This document shows positions 38,075-47,010 of a stretch of 64,000 nt of DNA, in pieces. The translations under genes were made by a program, and so were the position numbers. This stretch comes from Bacillus sp. ISL-7 (lineage in GTDB: Bacteria > Bacillota > Bacilli > Bacillales_B > DSM-18226): the NCBI RefSeq assembly GCF_018613065.1, contig NZ_JAGGQW010000046.1, forward strand, positions 62,001-126,000, given 5' to 3'. The notes under the pieces are model-generated. The model saw nothing but the letters and a program-made list of their open reading frames with translations, had not been told where the DNA came from and did not search any database. Numbering within the stretch: the stretch's first letter is position 1; each line of letters opens with the position of its first letter.

Positions 38075-38815
38075 ATGAGATGCTTATCAGAGATAAAGGA
38101 TGTGACTTTCTTGAATTTTTTTCATAGCCAAGAAACACTTAGTATAATTGAGTGGATTCTAAGAGCCATCATTGGATTTTTCTTTTTACTCATTGTTGCA
38201 AAAATCATGGGTCAACGCGCTATCTCCCAATTAAGATTACTGGATTTCGTTATCGCCTTGGTCATAGGAAATATTATTGCTCATCCATTATCAGATGAAC
38301 ATCTTGGGATGAAAGGATCGATGATTACTACCGTTGTATTGGTTGCTTTGTATACAGGGGGTATATTGGTCAGCTTAAAATCGGCACTCATCGATAAGTT
38401 CCTAGACCCCGCGCCATTTCCCCTTATTAAAGAAGGAGAAATCATTTATAAGGCCTTAAAGAAAGCTAGAATATCCGTTAATCATTTATTAGCTGAATTA
38501 AGGAAAGAAAAGGTAGAAGATATTAAAAAGGTTGCGTTAGCATTATGGGAATCTGATGGGAAACTTTCAATCTTCTTAGATCCGCAATATGCGGCGATTA
38601 CGCCATCAACCTATCAGATGAAAACTGAGCCTTTTGATCTCCCACAGACCGTAATAAAAGAAGGAAAGATTGTTCATCATACACTAAAGGAAAAAAACAA
38701 GGATGAAGGGTGGCTTGTTCACACTCTTAATCAAACGCATCAAACAGAGATACAGAACGTCTTACTAGCCACAATTGACGGAAAAAACAATTTGAAGGTA
38801 TTCTATTATAAATAA
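38075..38815 (+). CDS. DUF421 (YetF-like) membrane protein
   Basis: The protein has 246 residues from the ATG; a TTG at 38111 (AAAGGATGTGAC before it) may be the real start. Three membrane helices (about 25-120) precede two cytoplasmic DUF421 lobes. Family motifs are KIMGQRAISQLRLLDFVIAL, the IKEGEIIYKALKKARISVN segment and a second copy VIKEGKIVHHTLKEK. Relatives include B. subtilis YetF and YdfS, linked to spore or envelope properties. No operon partner is evident. Confidence 0.82.
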   Translation: MRCLSEIKDVTFLNFFHSQETLSIIEWILRAIIGFFFLLIVAKIMGQRAISQLRLLDFVIALVIGNIIAHPLSDEHLGMKGSMITTVVLVALYTGGILVSLKSALIDKFLDPAPFPLIKEGEIIYKALKKARISVNHLLAELRKEKVEDIKKVALALWESDGKLSIFLDPQYAAITPSTYQMKTEPFDLPQTVIKEGKIVHHTLKEKNKDEGWLVHTLNQTHQTEIQNVLLATIDGKNNLKVFYYK

Positions 38816-38926
38816 CAGGAGTTTATCTTCAATATTCAGAGGGTTATTGGGGATTAATCCAAAGTCCTAATCTTCTTTAAAGGAATGTTGAATTTTTAAG
38901 GTAATACCCGAAACATTAAAAGGAAC

Positions 38927-38955
38927 ATAAGCCATCTGGTTGCTCCGGATGGCCT
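38927..38955 (-). terminator. Terminator of the RiPP-like operon
   Basis: The arms GCCATC and GATGGC, with further GG/CC pairing in the loop, are followed on the minus strand by TTATGTTCCTTTT. It abuts the stop of the nucleotidyltransferase gene. Confidence 0.55.
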
Positions 38956-38956
38956 A

Positions 38957-40048
38957 TTAATGTGGCAATACCGCTTTTAATATACTGGTAAGTCTCTTCT
39001 TATACAACAATAAGTACATCTTCTTTCCTTGTGACTGCTCACCTATTTGTGAAGATACTTCATATTTTGAAGGCCATATCCAGTTTCCGATTTCAATCAA
39101 CGTATGTTTGACTGTATCATAGCTTAAAAACTGATAATCGAGGAAATCCCAGTACTGCCTAAACCCCTTTACAGATTGGTACTCCCAAAGAGTATTATTC
39201 GCTTTAAATGGATACATCTTGACATCGTCTAAGTGTGGAAATTGCTGATAAACGATGGATAAGGTCCTGATCATTCGTTTTAATGTTTGGTGAGATTCCG
39301 CAAGCTTTATGAATTGGTCAAAATCAATCTCATTACTGTCCTTGTAAATGACTTGAATAATATCCATAAAATATTTCATCGAGTCTAAATTATGCCGCCA
39401 GCCATGAAGGCATATCATATAAAAGGTATGAAGTTGGGATAGGTCTTTAATATACCCGGATTTGCTCACGGGTATCGACTGTTTCCAAAGGTCATTAATA
39501 TTAAACCTCGAGGTACTTCTCTTCACCAAATCCCAATGTAATTCCACCACTAACGGAGTGGGCGAGGTAGGTAATCTCTTGCTAAAACTGCAATGGAAAT
39601 GACCAGGTATTTGCTCCTCTTCAAAAGTAAAACCTAATGATTTTACGGATTCAATGGCGATATTTAGGTCTTGTATTCTAACTAACAAATCAATATCAGA
39701 TGTAGCCCTTGCCCCCATATGACCAAAATATTTCTCAGCAAAATAAACCCCTTTTAGAGCAATAACATCTATCTTTTTCTCCTCAAATGCTCGCAATAAT
39801 TGATCCGTTTGATTTTTAATAAACAGGTTTTGATAAAAACTTTTTTCATACTCTTCCTTGAGACTAAATTGAAAAAATGCAGGCGTTTGCTCTAGCCTCC
39901 CCTGCTGCTTTAATAAAAAATAAACCTGTGATGCAATACCGTCATTTTCAATATCGTGAAGAGCTTGATGATAAAACACTTCATCCTGAGGCAGTGATTT
40001 CTGATTATCATATAAAAATCTCACGAACTCTAAACTCACTAGCCTCAT
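38957..40048 (-). CDS. Nucleotidyltransferase-family protein (PF14907-like), RiPP-associated
   Basis: The protein has 363 residues. The nucleotidyltransferase core is seen at about 95-125: ALKG, then Arg114 and TSDIDLLV with Asp118 and Asp120 as metal ligands. The long helical C-terminal part (LHGWRHNLDSMKYFMDI) is typical of the uncharacterised NTP_transf_5 family. In paeninodin-type lasso clusters a protein of this family sits beside the HPr-like kinase and is thought to modify the phosphate it installs. The gene follows the exporter by 11 bases and is last in the operon. Confidence 0.8.
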   Translation of the reverse strand: MRLVSLEFVRFLYDNQKSLPQDEVFYHQALHDIENDGIASQVYFLLKQQGRLEQTPAFFQFSLKEEYEKSFYQNLFIKNQTDQLLRAFEEKKIDVIALKGVYFAEKYFGHMGARATSDIDLLVRIQDLNIAIESVKSLGFTFEEEQIPGHFHCSFSKRLPTSPTPLVVELHWDLVKRSTSRFNINDLWKQSIPVSKSGYIKDLSQLHTFYMICLHGWRHNLDSMKYFMDIIQVIYKDSNEIDFDQFIKLAESHQTLKRMIRTLSIVYQQFPHLDDVKMYPFKANNTLWEYQSVKGFRQYWDFLDYQFLSYDTVKHTLIEIGNWIWPSKYEVSSQIGEQSQGKKMYLLLYKKRLTSILKAVLPH

Positions 40049-40059
40049 CTCCCATTATA

Positions 40060-41868
40060 TTAGTTTGAAACTAAAGACAAAGGTGTATCTTTATTTGAAC
40101 TATAAGATGTTTCGTTGAGTTTTCGATATAAACCTTTTTGTTCGATTAACTCCTCATGTGTTCCCTGTTGAACAATTTTCCCATCATTCATCACCATGAT
40201 TTCATCAGCATTTTGGATTGTCGACAAGCGGTGGGCAATAACAATCGTCGTTCGACCTTTCATCAATTCATCCAGTGCTTCTTTGACGTAATATTCGGTT
40301 TCACCATCCAAAGCGGAAGTAGCTTCGTCTAATAATAAAATGGGCGAATCTTTTAATATCGCACGGGCAATTGCGACTCTTTGCTTTTGGCCGCCAGATA
40401 ACTTAACCCCATTTTCGCCAATTTGAGTTCCATATCCGTTAGGAAGTGAGAGAATAAAGTCATGAATCTCAGCATTGATTGCCGCTTCCACCATTTCTTT
40501 CTCAGTCACATTTGGACGGGCAATCAAAAGGTTATCTCGAACGGTTCCAGCAAATAAGAAGGTTTCTTGAGGGACATGGGCAATCGAACTCCTTAATGCT
40601 GAAGCGGAAATCTCTGTGATAGGCTTACCAGCAATCTTTATTTCGCCTGATTGCGGCCTATAAAATCCTTGTAAAAGATTAAAAAGTGTACTCTTACCAG
40701 CTCCACTAGGGCCAACTAACGCCACCACTTTTCCAGCAGGAATCTCTAAATGAAAATGTTCCAACACATTTTTATTTTCCATATAACTAAAGGTAACGTT
40801 TTGAAACTGAATGGAGTCAACCCGTTTCATGGGTGGTTCAAAAGAAGGTAATTCTTTTAAATCAGCTGGTGTTTCGAGAACCGCTAGCACTCTCTCAAGT
40901 GCAGCTACAGATCTTTGAAAGCCAGCCCACAGACTGGCCATTCCCGTGATTGGATAAAATAAGTGACCAACCAAGTTAAGAAACGTTAGCAAAGCTCCCA
41001 CAGTTAGTACCCCTTTAGATACGAAAAGGGCTCCAACAGACAGGTTAATCATAAATGTGATAGAACCTAATATTTGACCACCCGTATTATACCAACTTTG
41101 AAGCTTTGCATTTTCTAGCTCCAATTGGAATAATTCCTTATTTTGTTTGGCGTACTTATTATATTGAAGTTTCTCAAGTGTAAACGATCGAATAACCGTG
41201 AAGCCGTGAAACGTCTCATTTAGGAGGCTATTAATATTTCCTACTAATCGGTGTATTAATCTACCATTTTTCCGAAGTAACAAGCCAAATGCGACACCAG
41301 ATAATGCCGCGATTGGCGCTATGATAAGGCTTACCAAGCATAGTGTCAGATTAATATTTACCAAATAAAAAAATACGACAACATAGATAATGGGCAGTCT
41401 GACTAGACTGATAAGATTACTGCCAATCACCCCATCAACACCATGAATATCATTAGAAAAATGGGACATTAATTCACCGGAGCGAATATTTGATGTATTT
41501 GCTGCTGGCAGTCTTAATACATGGTGAAAAAAATGGTTTTTAATATCCATTTTCACCCCATTCGTCGCAATCATATTAAAATATGTATACGAAACACTTG
41601 AGACGATACTCAATAAAATAAGCAATGCACCATATGGAATGAATGTTAAAATCTGTTGATAGCCACCATGAATAGCTGCATCAGTAATCTGACCATAGTA
41701 CTTTGCGAAAGCGATCGTTAAGTAAATGTCCAAACCTAATAATAGAAGAATGACAATATAGGCCTTCCAGCGTCTCATGATAAAAGGTAAAACAAAGGAA
41801 AAGGTCCTGCGAATATCTTTCATGGTAAAATATTGTTTAATTAAAGAATCAATCCGTTCCTTCATCAT
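40060..41868 (-). CDS. ABC exporter of the RiPP-like operon
   Basis: The protein has 602 residues: six membrane helices then an ATPase domain. Walker A is GPSGAGKST, the signature LSGGQKQ and Walker B ILLLDEATS, all intact, so it can work as a homodimer. There is no N-terminal C39 peptidase domain; leader removal may fall to the S24/S26-type protein encoded just upstream. It follows that gene by 19 bases and most likely exports the modified Gly-Asn peptide. It is unlike the heterodimeric exporter at 3-7 kb in all these motifs. Confidence 0.85.
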   Translation of the reverse strand: MMKERIDSLIKQYFTMKDIRRTFSFVLPFIMRRWKAYIVILLLLGLDIYLTIAFAKYYGQITDAAIHGGYQQILTFIPYGALLILLSIVSSVSYTYFNMIATNGVKMDIKNHFFHHVLRLPAANTSNIRSGELMSHFSNDIHGVDGVIGSNLISLVRLPIIYVVVFFYLVNINLTLCLVSLIIAPIAALSGVAFGLLLRKNGRLIHRLVGNINSLLNETFHGFTVIRSFTLEKLQYNKYAKQNKELFQLELENAKLQSWYNTGGQILGSITFMINLSVGALFVSKGVLTVGALLTFLNLVGHLFYPITGMASLWAGFQRSVAALERVLAVLETPADLKELPSFEPPMKRVDSIQFQNVTFSYMENKNVLEHFHLEIPAGKVVALVGPSGAGKSTLFNLLQGFYRPQSGEIKIAGKPITEISASALRSSIAHVPQETFLFAGTVRDNLLIARPNVTEKEMVEAAINAEIHDFILSLPNGYGTQIGENGVKLSGGQKQRVAIARAILKDSPILLLDEATSALDGETEYYVKEALDELMKGRTTIVIAHRLSTIQNADEIMVMNDGKIVQQGTHEELIEQKGLYRKLNETSYSSNKDTPLSLVSN

Positions 41869-41887
41869 ATGGACACTCCAAAATTTA

Positions 41888-42343
41888 TTAGAATTGTAAT
41901 TTGAACTTCCTATTTAAATGTTTTCTAAGCATGCCTGATAGTAAAGGAAAGGTAAGAATCATTTTTCCCCAACAGCGAGCAAGTAAATGTTGCGGGTTTA
42001 TAGTCAGTTGTTTTTTTTGCACACTTGCTAGTTTACCAAGGATATACTCTTCTCTTATAAGTTGATCGTACCCAAGGTTTGTATCACCTTTAAATAAGAA
42101 AAACAGTTGGTTATCTATTTTTTTTACGCTCACAAATCGATGGGCAATTAATTGACCAGTTTGCGAATAGAAAAGAATCACATCGCCCTTCTTTATTTGT
42201 GAAGATTGACATGGGATAAACCTACAAAGATTACCTTGTTGAATAAAAGGAAACATACTATTTCCATGTGCAGGCAGCTCCAACCAGCCGTCCTTTTGGA
42301 TCGTACGTTTAAGAAGTGCAAAGGTATGATTGTCAATCAACAT
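41888..42343 (-). CDS. S24/S26-type (signal peptidase-like) protein
   Basis: The protein has about 151 residues. It has the GNSMFPFI motif with the candidate nucleophile Ser near 30, KKGDVILFY, and the IAHRFVSV strand, as in the LexA/signal peptidase I fold. The general-base Lys should follow near IAHR, but the family position reads His-Arg, so catalysis is not certain. There is no clear N-terminal membrane anchor. It overlaps the PqqD-like gene and precedes the exporter gene. It may cut the leader of the Gly-Asn peptide. Confidence 0.75.
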   Translation of the reverse strand: MLIDNHTFALLKRTIQKDGWLELPAHGNSMFPFIQQGNLCRFIPCQSSQIKKGDVILFYSQTGQLIAHRFVSVKKIDNQLFFLFKGDTNLGYDQLIREEYILGKLASVQKKQLTINPQHLLARCWGKMILTFPLLSGMLRKHLNRKFKLQF

Positions 42344-42608
42344 GTTCAATCAGCCCGCACTGAACAAGATTGGCTAGAAATTCTTCCATGTCCTTTTTTA
42401 CTTGCTGTTCATTTTCAGTTATTGAAAATTTCTCTAATAAGGAATGTGTTAGAGAATCCGTTGTTTGAACCTCGTTTAGCATTGACCAGCAATGTCCACC
42501 CTCATCATTTAATTTCGTGATGGTAAATTGATCTGTATTCAAAATAATCCATTCACCATCAAGCTCGGTAGCTTCATAATTTCCTTTTTGAATATATTGA
42601 GTCATCAT
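42333..42608 (-). CDS. PqqD-like RiPP recognition element
   Basis: The protein has 91 residues from MMTQYIQKG. It has the PqqD pattern: a strand with DGEWIILNTDQFTITKLND, then EGGHCWSMLNE and a C-terminal helix that ends in LVQCGLIE. Such domains bind RiPP leader peptides; in lasso clusters the equivalent is B1, which grips a YxxP motif. The ATGATG overlaps the stop of the kinase-like gene by four bases (ATGA), so translation is coupled. The precursor upstream carries a matching YSRP motif. Confidence 0.8.
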   Translation of the reverse strand: MMTQYIQKGNYEATELDGEWIILNTDQFTITKLNDEGGHCWSMLNEVQTTDSLTHSLLEKFSITENEQQVKKDMEEFLANLVQCGLIEHVD

Positions 42609-43390
42609 GATATTAACTCCCAAAATGTATTATTTTTTTGAAAATGAAGTTCATAAACAGGCACGTTCTTCACCAGTTTTGTCATTAGCCTCATTATGGT
42701 TTTCGTCTCTTCACCACTATGGGGCCAAAAGAAGACTTTATCCATTAAATGAAGGAAAGCATCCGACTTAGTAGACCTGTTTCTTTTATTTTGAAGGGCT
42801 TGGTAGAGTATTTGAACACTAGCTAATTCTACATTTCCCTCAAAAGAGTCTGCTTGGAGTTCACTACGAAATGGTGAATTATACACAGTAACTTTATTTG
42901 AGGTAATTTTGACAAGGGTAGCCTCATCCGAAAGAAGAGGTCTTGGATACGACAGTTTGGCTGCTGTTGATTTACCTGCCCCCGATTGACCTGCAAAAAT
43001 ATGGGCTTTACCATTTTCTATTGCGCAGGAAGAGTGAATTAACAGACCCCAATTATGATAAACGATGAAGGAACTGTATAAATTCGTTAAGGCGTGTTTT
43101 AAGGCGAAATCATTATAAACTGATATAGTCGCAGTCCTAAAGTCAGTATCTACCTTTATTAAGTAATCAGCTCGGCGGTAAAGGATTTGGTTGTGTTTTT
43201 TTGTGATTTCTACGTCATAATCTTGAAATGAGACACCGTACCCCTCTTCAATTTTGATGACTAGATCTTGCTTCTGATTATCAGCACATATATGGGATTG
43301 ATAATTTTTTTCAAACATTTTCTTTAGATTTACAGATTCACAGATTATATGTATGAAATGGTCGCCAATTTTTGTTTTTATTTCGTTCAT
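42605..43390 (-). CDS. HPr kinase-like protein, RiPP tailoring kinase
   Basis: The protein has 261 residues. A P-loop GQSGAGKST spans about 134-142, preceded by LLIHSS (His119) and followed by LLSDEATL (Asp155-Glu156), the layout of HPr kinase/phosphorylase ATP sites. It lacks the N-terminal domain of true HprK, and no HPr-related gene is near. In paeninodin-type lasso clusters a homologue (PadeK, ThcoK) phosphorylates the precursor peptide. It comes right after the Gly-Asn precursor gene, so that is its likely substrate. Confidence 0.8.
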   Translation of the reverse strand: MNEIKTKIGDHFIHIICESVNLKKMFEKNYQSHICADNQKQDLVIKIEEGYGVSFQDYDVEITKKHNQILYRRADYLIKVDTDFRTATISVYNDFALKHALTNLYSSFIVYHNWGLLIHSSCAIENGKAHIFAGQSGAGKSTAAKLSYPRPLLSDEATLVKITSNKVTVYNSPFRSELQADSFEGNVELASVQILYQALQNKRNRSTKSDAFLHLMDKVFFWPHSGEETKTIMRLMTKLVKNVPVYELHFQKNNTFWELIS

Positions 43391-43474
43391 ATTGGCCTCC
43401 TATAGGATAAGTCGATATTGATTAGGAAGGGAAGCCAATGGAGATATTCCCTTTGGTCTTCCGCCTCTGTGAAA

Positions 43475-43741
43475 TTAAGGGTTAACATTTGGATTACACT
43501 GACCTACTCCGATATTACCATTTCCGTTTCCATTTCCATTTCCATTACCGTTTCCATTTCCAGGGGTTCCTGCTCCACAAGGTTGTGGATTTGGATTTGT
43601 TTCAACCGGGAAATTTATTCCTCCATTCCCATTTGATTCAGGTGAATTACCTTTCCCTGGATTCCAACTATGCCTAGTTTCAAACTGGATTGGTTGATGG
43701 CTTAAGACGATTGGTCTAGAATAAACCTTTTCTATAATCAT
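43475..43741 (-). CDS. Gly-Asn repeat RiPP-like precursor peptide
   Basis: The peptide has 88 residues. The leader-like start (residues 1-30) holds YSRPIV at 7-12, which fits the YxxP motif that PqqD-like proteins bind in lasso leaders. The core-like half has Cys55, eight Gly-Asn repeats (61-76) and Cys82, ending NPNVNP. Gly29-Lys-Gly could be a cleavage region. A very strong AAGGAGGTGA lies before the ATG. It is the first gene of the operon kinase, PqqD-like, peptidase-like, exporter, nucleotidyltransferase. No Ser or Thr occurs after Thr59, unlike paeninodin, whose C-terminal Ser is phosphorylated. A surface-protein fragment is the alternative. Confidence 0.7.
   Translation of the reverse strand: MIIEKVYSRPIVLSHQPIQFETRHSWNPGKGNSPESNGNGGINFPVETNPNPQPCGAGTPGNGNGNGNGNGNGNGNIGVGQCNPNVNP
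43513..43563. repeat. Hexanucleotide repeat in the precursor gene
   Basis: About eight copies of TTTCCA/TTTCCG/TTACCA-type 6-mers encode the Gly-Asn run. Such a tract can gain or lose units of two residues without a frameshift. Confidence 0.8.
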
Positions 43742-43995
43742 TATTTCACCTCCTTACTTGATATAAACGTTCAATATAAAGAACACAAAAATTAAAAAAA
43801 GAGCTATTAAATCATATACACAAATAATAAATTCTAATGTTAACACTATCTTAAATTATAGCTCAAAGGGTATTCTCTTTAAAGAACAACCATTCGACAA
43901 ATACCTGCAATTTTCTATTATGAAATAGCTAAAAAGTTACTATAGCCATACAACATTAAAAAGGACAAAATCCCTTTAAATCAAAACTTTTAAAT

Positions 43996-44880
43996 CTACT
44001 TTTCTGCCACCTTAGCAATAATATATTTATTTAGTACGAAACCAAATGGTAGTGCAATAAGTGTCAGTAGCTTTTGAGGTGAATGTCTTAAAACGACTTT
44101 ACTTTCGGCAAAAATGCTACAGGATACATAATGGATTGCCTGCTTAAATTTAAATAGAATCGGAGTGTTTGGTAATTTCATCATTTCCATTCGATAAAAT
44201 CGAAAACCCTTTGGACTAACTTTATATTGTTTTAGTATATTCATTGATGATCCATCTGGCAGATACTCCACACAACAAAGCGCTTCATTCATTATCATCA
44301 TTTCATATTCCTGGTCTAACATGAAATATTTATACGATAGAGGTACTAATTTTTCATTTTGATAAACTGGGTAAGGATATTTCTTTGTTAGTTTCGTCCG
44401 ATAGACTAGCTTTTTATCTCCTTTTACTCCGTATCTATTATATAGGTTAAATAGTGTCGATGTTTTAATATCCTTTGGCAGCTCTGTCCCTATTATTTCT
44501 CCTCTATTATTGCAATCAAGACCAACTATACCACCAATATCTTCACTACCATTTTCTTTCCAAAAAGCAACTATTTTTTCAACAGCATCGTACGGCATAT
44601 AATCATCACTGTCTATACAAACATTTAATTCTGTATCGATCAGGTTATACGCAGTATTATGAGCCCCATGCATCCCTTGGTTATCCTGTCGATAATATCG
44701 AATCGTAATAACATTTTCACCTATCCAACTTCTAATTAATTCTTCCGTATTATCAGAAGAACCGTCGTCAATAATTAACCAAATAAAATCCTTATTTGAT
44801 TGTCTTTTAAGGCTTTCATAACATTTGTGAAGTGTATAGGCCCTATTATATGTCGGGGTAAATATCGTTAATATCGGCAA
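43996..44880 (-). CDS. Family 2 glycosyltransferase
   Basis: The protein has 294 residues. The GT-A fold start is TIFTPTYNRAYTLHKCY, the nucleotide-binding Asp are in IIDDGSSDNTEEL, and the metal motif is DSDDYMPYDAV near 95. It begins at a TTG behind GAGGTGAAAG, six bases after the preceding gene. It adds one sugar to the repeat unit of the surface polymer. The donor is not evident; UDP-GalNAcA made by the genes upstream is possible. It is the last gene of this sub-operon. Confidence 0.85.
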   Translation of the reverse strand: MPILTIFTPTYNRAYTLHKCYESLKRQSNKDFIWLIIDDGSSDNTEELIRSWIGENVITIRYYRQDNQGMHGAHNTAYNLIDTELNVCIDSDDYMPYDAVEKIVAFWKENGSEDIGGIVGLDCNNRGEIIGTELPKDIKTSTLFNLYNRYGVKGDKKLVYRTKLTKKYPYPVYQNEKLVPLSYKYFMLDQEYEMMIMNEALCCVEYLPDGSSMNILKQYKVSPKGFRFYRMEMMKLPNTPILFKFKQAIHYVSCSIFAESKVVLRHSPQKLLTLIALPFGFVLNKYIIAKVAEK

Positions 44881-44886
44881 GAACTT

Positions 44887-45996
44887 TCACCTCGAATTCA
44901 ATATATAAAAATCTTGAAGCCATTCAGCTGTATTTTTTATATCATATCCTCTATCTCTTAGCATCTTGAGTTTTGAGGTATGACGGTCTATTTTATCCAT
45001 CTTAAATTTTTCTAGTTCAGCAACCCATAAATCTTTACTTGTTAGTTTCAAAAATTCCATTAAATCTAAACCCAAGTCAACCTCATTAGTGATCTCATCC
45101 GATATTAAGCACGGTAATCCTGCTGCTTGTGCCTCTATTAGAGTTACTGGTAAACCTTCATGTAGCGAAGGAAATAAAAATAGGTCAAAAGCTTGAAGTA
45201 ATTGATTAATATCACTTCTAACACCTAGGAACTTTACTTTTTCTTGTAAATTTAATTCATTTACCCTTTTTTCAATATCTTTCCGTAATACGCCGTCACC
45301 ACATAGCAATAAAATAGAATCAGGTCTTCTTTTAACAAATTCAGCAAATACTTCAATTAAGAATTTGTGATTTTTTTGTTTTGTAAATCTACCGACATGT
45401 CCAAAAACTAATTGGTCACTAATCCCTAATTCCTTCCTTTTCAACGTTCTAACTTCAGGAGAGAAAGAAAAAATTTCTGGTTCTATTCCATTATTAAGTA
45501 ATTTTGATTGATTTGATTTACTGCCAAATAACCACTTGGCAGCCGCTTCGGAACAGGCAAAGGTATAATCAGAATTGGAGGGAATATATAATCCTGAATA
45601 CCATTTATATCCTTTAGCCAAAATCCCACCTTCTCCACCAGTATTATGACTGTGAGAAATACAATACTGAATTCCAACTTTCTTTGCTGCTCTAACTACA
45701 AATCCACTCATCCTATTTAAATGAGAATGTACGATTGTATAGTCATGATGCTTAGTGAAAAAATTATTAAGGGATTTTATATAACTAAAGTGACCCACTT
45801 CATTAATATATGGAATCCGATGTATGGTCCCACCAAGTTCTTTGATTTCAGTATCAAAAACCCCTTCTTTACACGTTAGAAAATCGAATTGAACTTTGGA
45901 TCGGTCGATATTCCGATATAAATTCATAATCAGCGTTTCTGCACCGCCTCTGTTCATGTTCACTACGACGTGTAAAACTCTAATAGGCTTACCCAT
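44887..45996 (-). CDS. Family 4 glycosyltransferase, EpsF-like
   Basis: The protein has 369 residues, a GT-B enzyme. It opens with RVLHVVVNMNRGGAETLIMN; the donor-site E-x7-E motif is in LHEGLPVTLIEAQAAGLP near 285. The opening and HSHNTGGEG loop resemble EpsF-type enzymes of Bacillus exopolysaccharide clusters. GGAGTGGAGTGA precedes the ATG, 11 bases after the epimerase gene. It extends the repeat unit on the cytoplasmic face. Confidence 0.85.
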   Translation of the reverse strand: MGKPIRVLHVVVNMNRGGAETLIMNLYRNIDRSKVQFDFLTCKEGVFDTEIKELGGTIHRIPYINEVGHFSYIKSLNNFFTKHHDYTIVHSHLNRMSGFVVRAAKKVGIQYCISHSHNTGGEGGILAKGYKWYSGLYIPSNSDYTFACSEAAAKWLFGSKSNQSKLLNNGIEPEIFSFSPEVRTLKRKELGISDQLVFGHVGRFTKQKNHKFLIEVFAEFVKRRPDSILLLCGDGVLRKDIEKRVNELNLQEKVKFLGVRSDINQLLQAFDLFLFPSLHEGLPVTLIEAQAAGLPCLISDEITNEVDLGLDLMEFLKLTSKDLWVAELEKFKMDKIDRHTSKLKMLRDRGYDIKNTAEWLQDFYILNSR

Positions 45997-46007
45997 TCAC
46001 TCCACTC

Positions 46008-47009
46008 CTACTTAACACTAATTCCAACTTTAACACCCAAGTTTTCCTTATACCATTCTATCGCTGCTTCAATCCCTTGCTCAAAACTCCATTCCGGATC
46101 ATACCCCAGCATCTCTTTTGCTTTAGATATATCTGCATTACTATGCTTAATATCTCCTTTTCGTTCAGGTCCAAATACTGGTTGAAGATCTTTTCCTAAA
46201 GCATTCAACAAGTGAGTATAGATATCAATCAAAAACTCTCTACCACCGTAGGCTATATTATAGGCCTCTCCTGCAGCTTCACTATCTGCATTACAAGCCT
46301 TCAAATTCGCTTCAATTACATTTTCTATATAAGTAAAGTCTCTACTCTGCTTCCCATCACCATTAATAGTTGGACTTTCATCATCTAGTAATTGTTTAAT
46401 AAATTTTGGAATGACTGCAGCATAGGCTCCATTTGGGTCTTGTCTTCGACCAAATACATTGAAATATCGTAAACCATAGGTATCAAGTCCATATAACTTT
46501 GTATAGAGTTTCCCATATTCCTCATCTACTTTTTTTGTAAGAGCGTATGGTGATAACAAATTACCCTCCTTTCCCTCTTTCTTCGGAAGATTTGGCTCAT
46601 CTCCGTAAACTGATGAACTTGAGGCATAAACAAACTTTTTCACTCCATTTTTCCGAGCTGCTTCCATCATATTCAAAGTACCTTTAATATTAATCTCTTC
46701 ATAAAGTAAAGGCATCTCTATACTTCTGGGGACGCTCCCCCATGCTGCTTGATGAAGAACATAATCCACCCCTTCACAAGCTTTCATGCATGTTTCATGT
46801 TCACGAATATCTCCTTCAATGAATTCATAGTTAGGATTATTAATAAACTCTTCTACATTTTCTTTTTTTCCAGTAGAAAAGTTATCAAGTCCTCTAACTT
46901 GATAACCTAAATTCAATATTACTTCCACTAAATTGGATCCAATAAATCCCGCTGATCCAGTTACTAAGAACTTAGACCCCTCTGGAAAACTCATATTTTT
47001 ATATCCCAC
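46008..47009 (-). CDS. NAD-dependent UDP-HexNAc 4-epimerase, WbpP/TviC-like
   Basis: The protein has 333 residues from a GTG at 47009 with TTGGAGG seven bases before it, itself inside the end of the dehydrogenase gene. It is an extended short-chain dehydrogenase: GSAGFIGSN for NAD, YASSSSVYG and the catalytic YALTKK (Tyr-x3-Lys). The N-terminal lead MSFPEGSKFLVTG and the HQAAWGSVPRS loop are typical of UDP-GlcNAc/GlcNAcA 4-epimerases. With the adjoining dehydrogenase it makes UDP-N-acetyl-galactosaminuronate, as for Vi antigen. Confidence 0.85.
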   Translation of the reverse strand: MGYKNMSFPEGSKFLVTGSAGFIGSNLVEVILNLGYQVRGLDNFSTGKKENVEEFINNPNYEFIEGDIREHETCMKACEGVDYVLHQAAWGSVPRSIEMPLLYEEINIKGTLNMMEAARKNGVKKFVYASSSSVYGDEPNLPKKEGKEGNLLSPYALTKKVDEEYGKLYTKLYGLDTYGLRYFNVFGRRQDPNGAYAAVIPKFIKQLLDDESPTINGDGKQSRDFTYIENVIEANLKACNADSEAAGEAYNIAYGGREFLIDIYTHLLNALGKDLQPVFGPERKGDIKHSNADISKAKEMLGYDPEWSFEQGIEAAIEWYKENLGVKVGISVK

Positions 47010-47010
47010 T

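Noticed and set aside
43501..43563. CRISPR-like or satellite repeat
   Set aside because: The 6-bp repeat is in frame and encodes the Gly-Asn run of a gene with a strong ribosome binding site.
38957..43741. Straight lasso peptide cluster
   Set aside because: No asparagine-synthetase-like macrolactam enzyme and no transglutaminase-like B2 protease are present, and the precursor core does not have a lasso ring pattern (Gly1 with Asp/Glu at 7-9 followed by a short tail).
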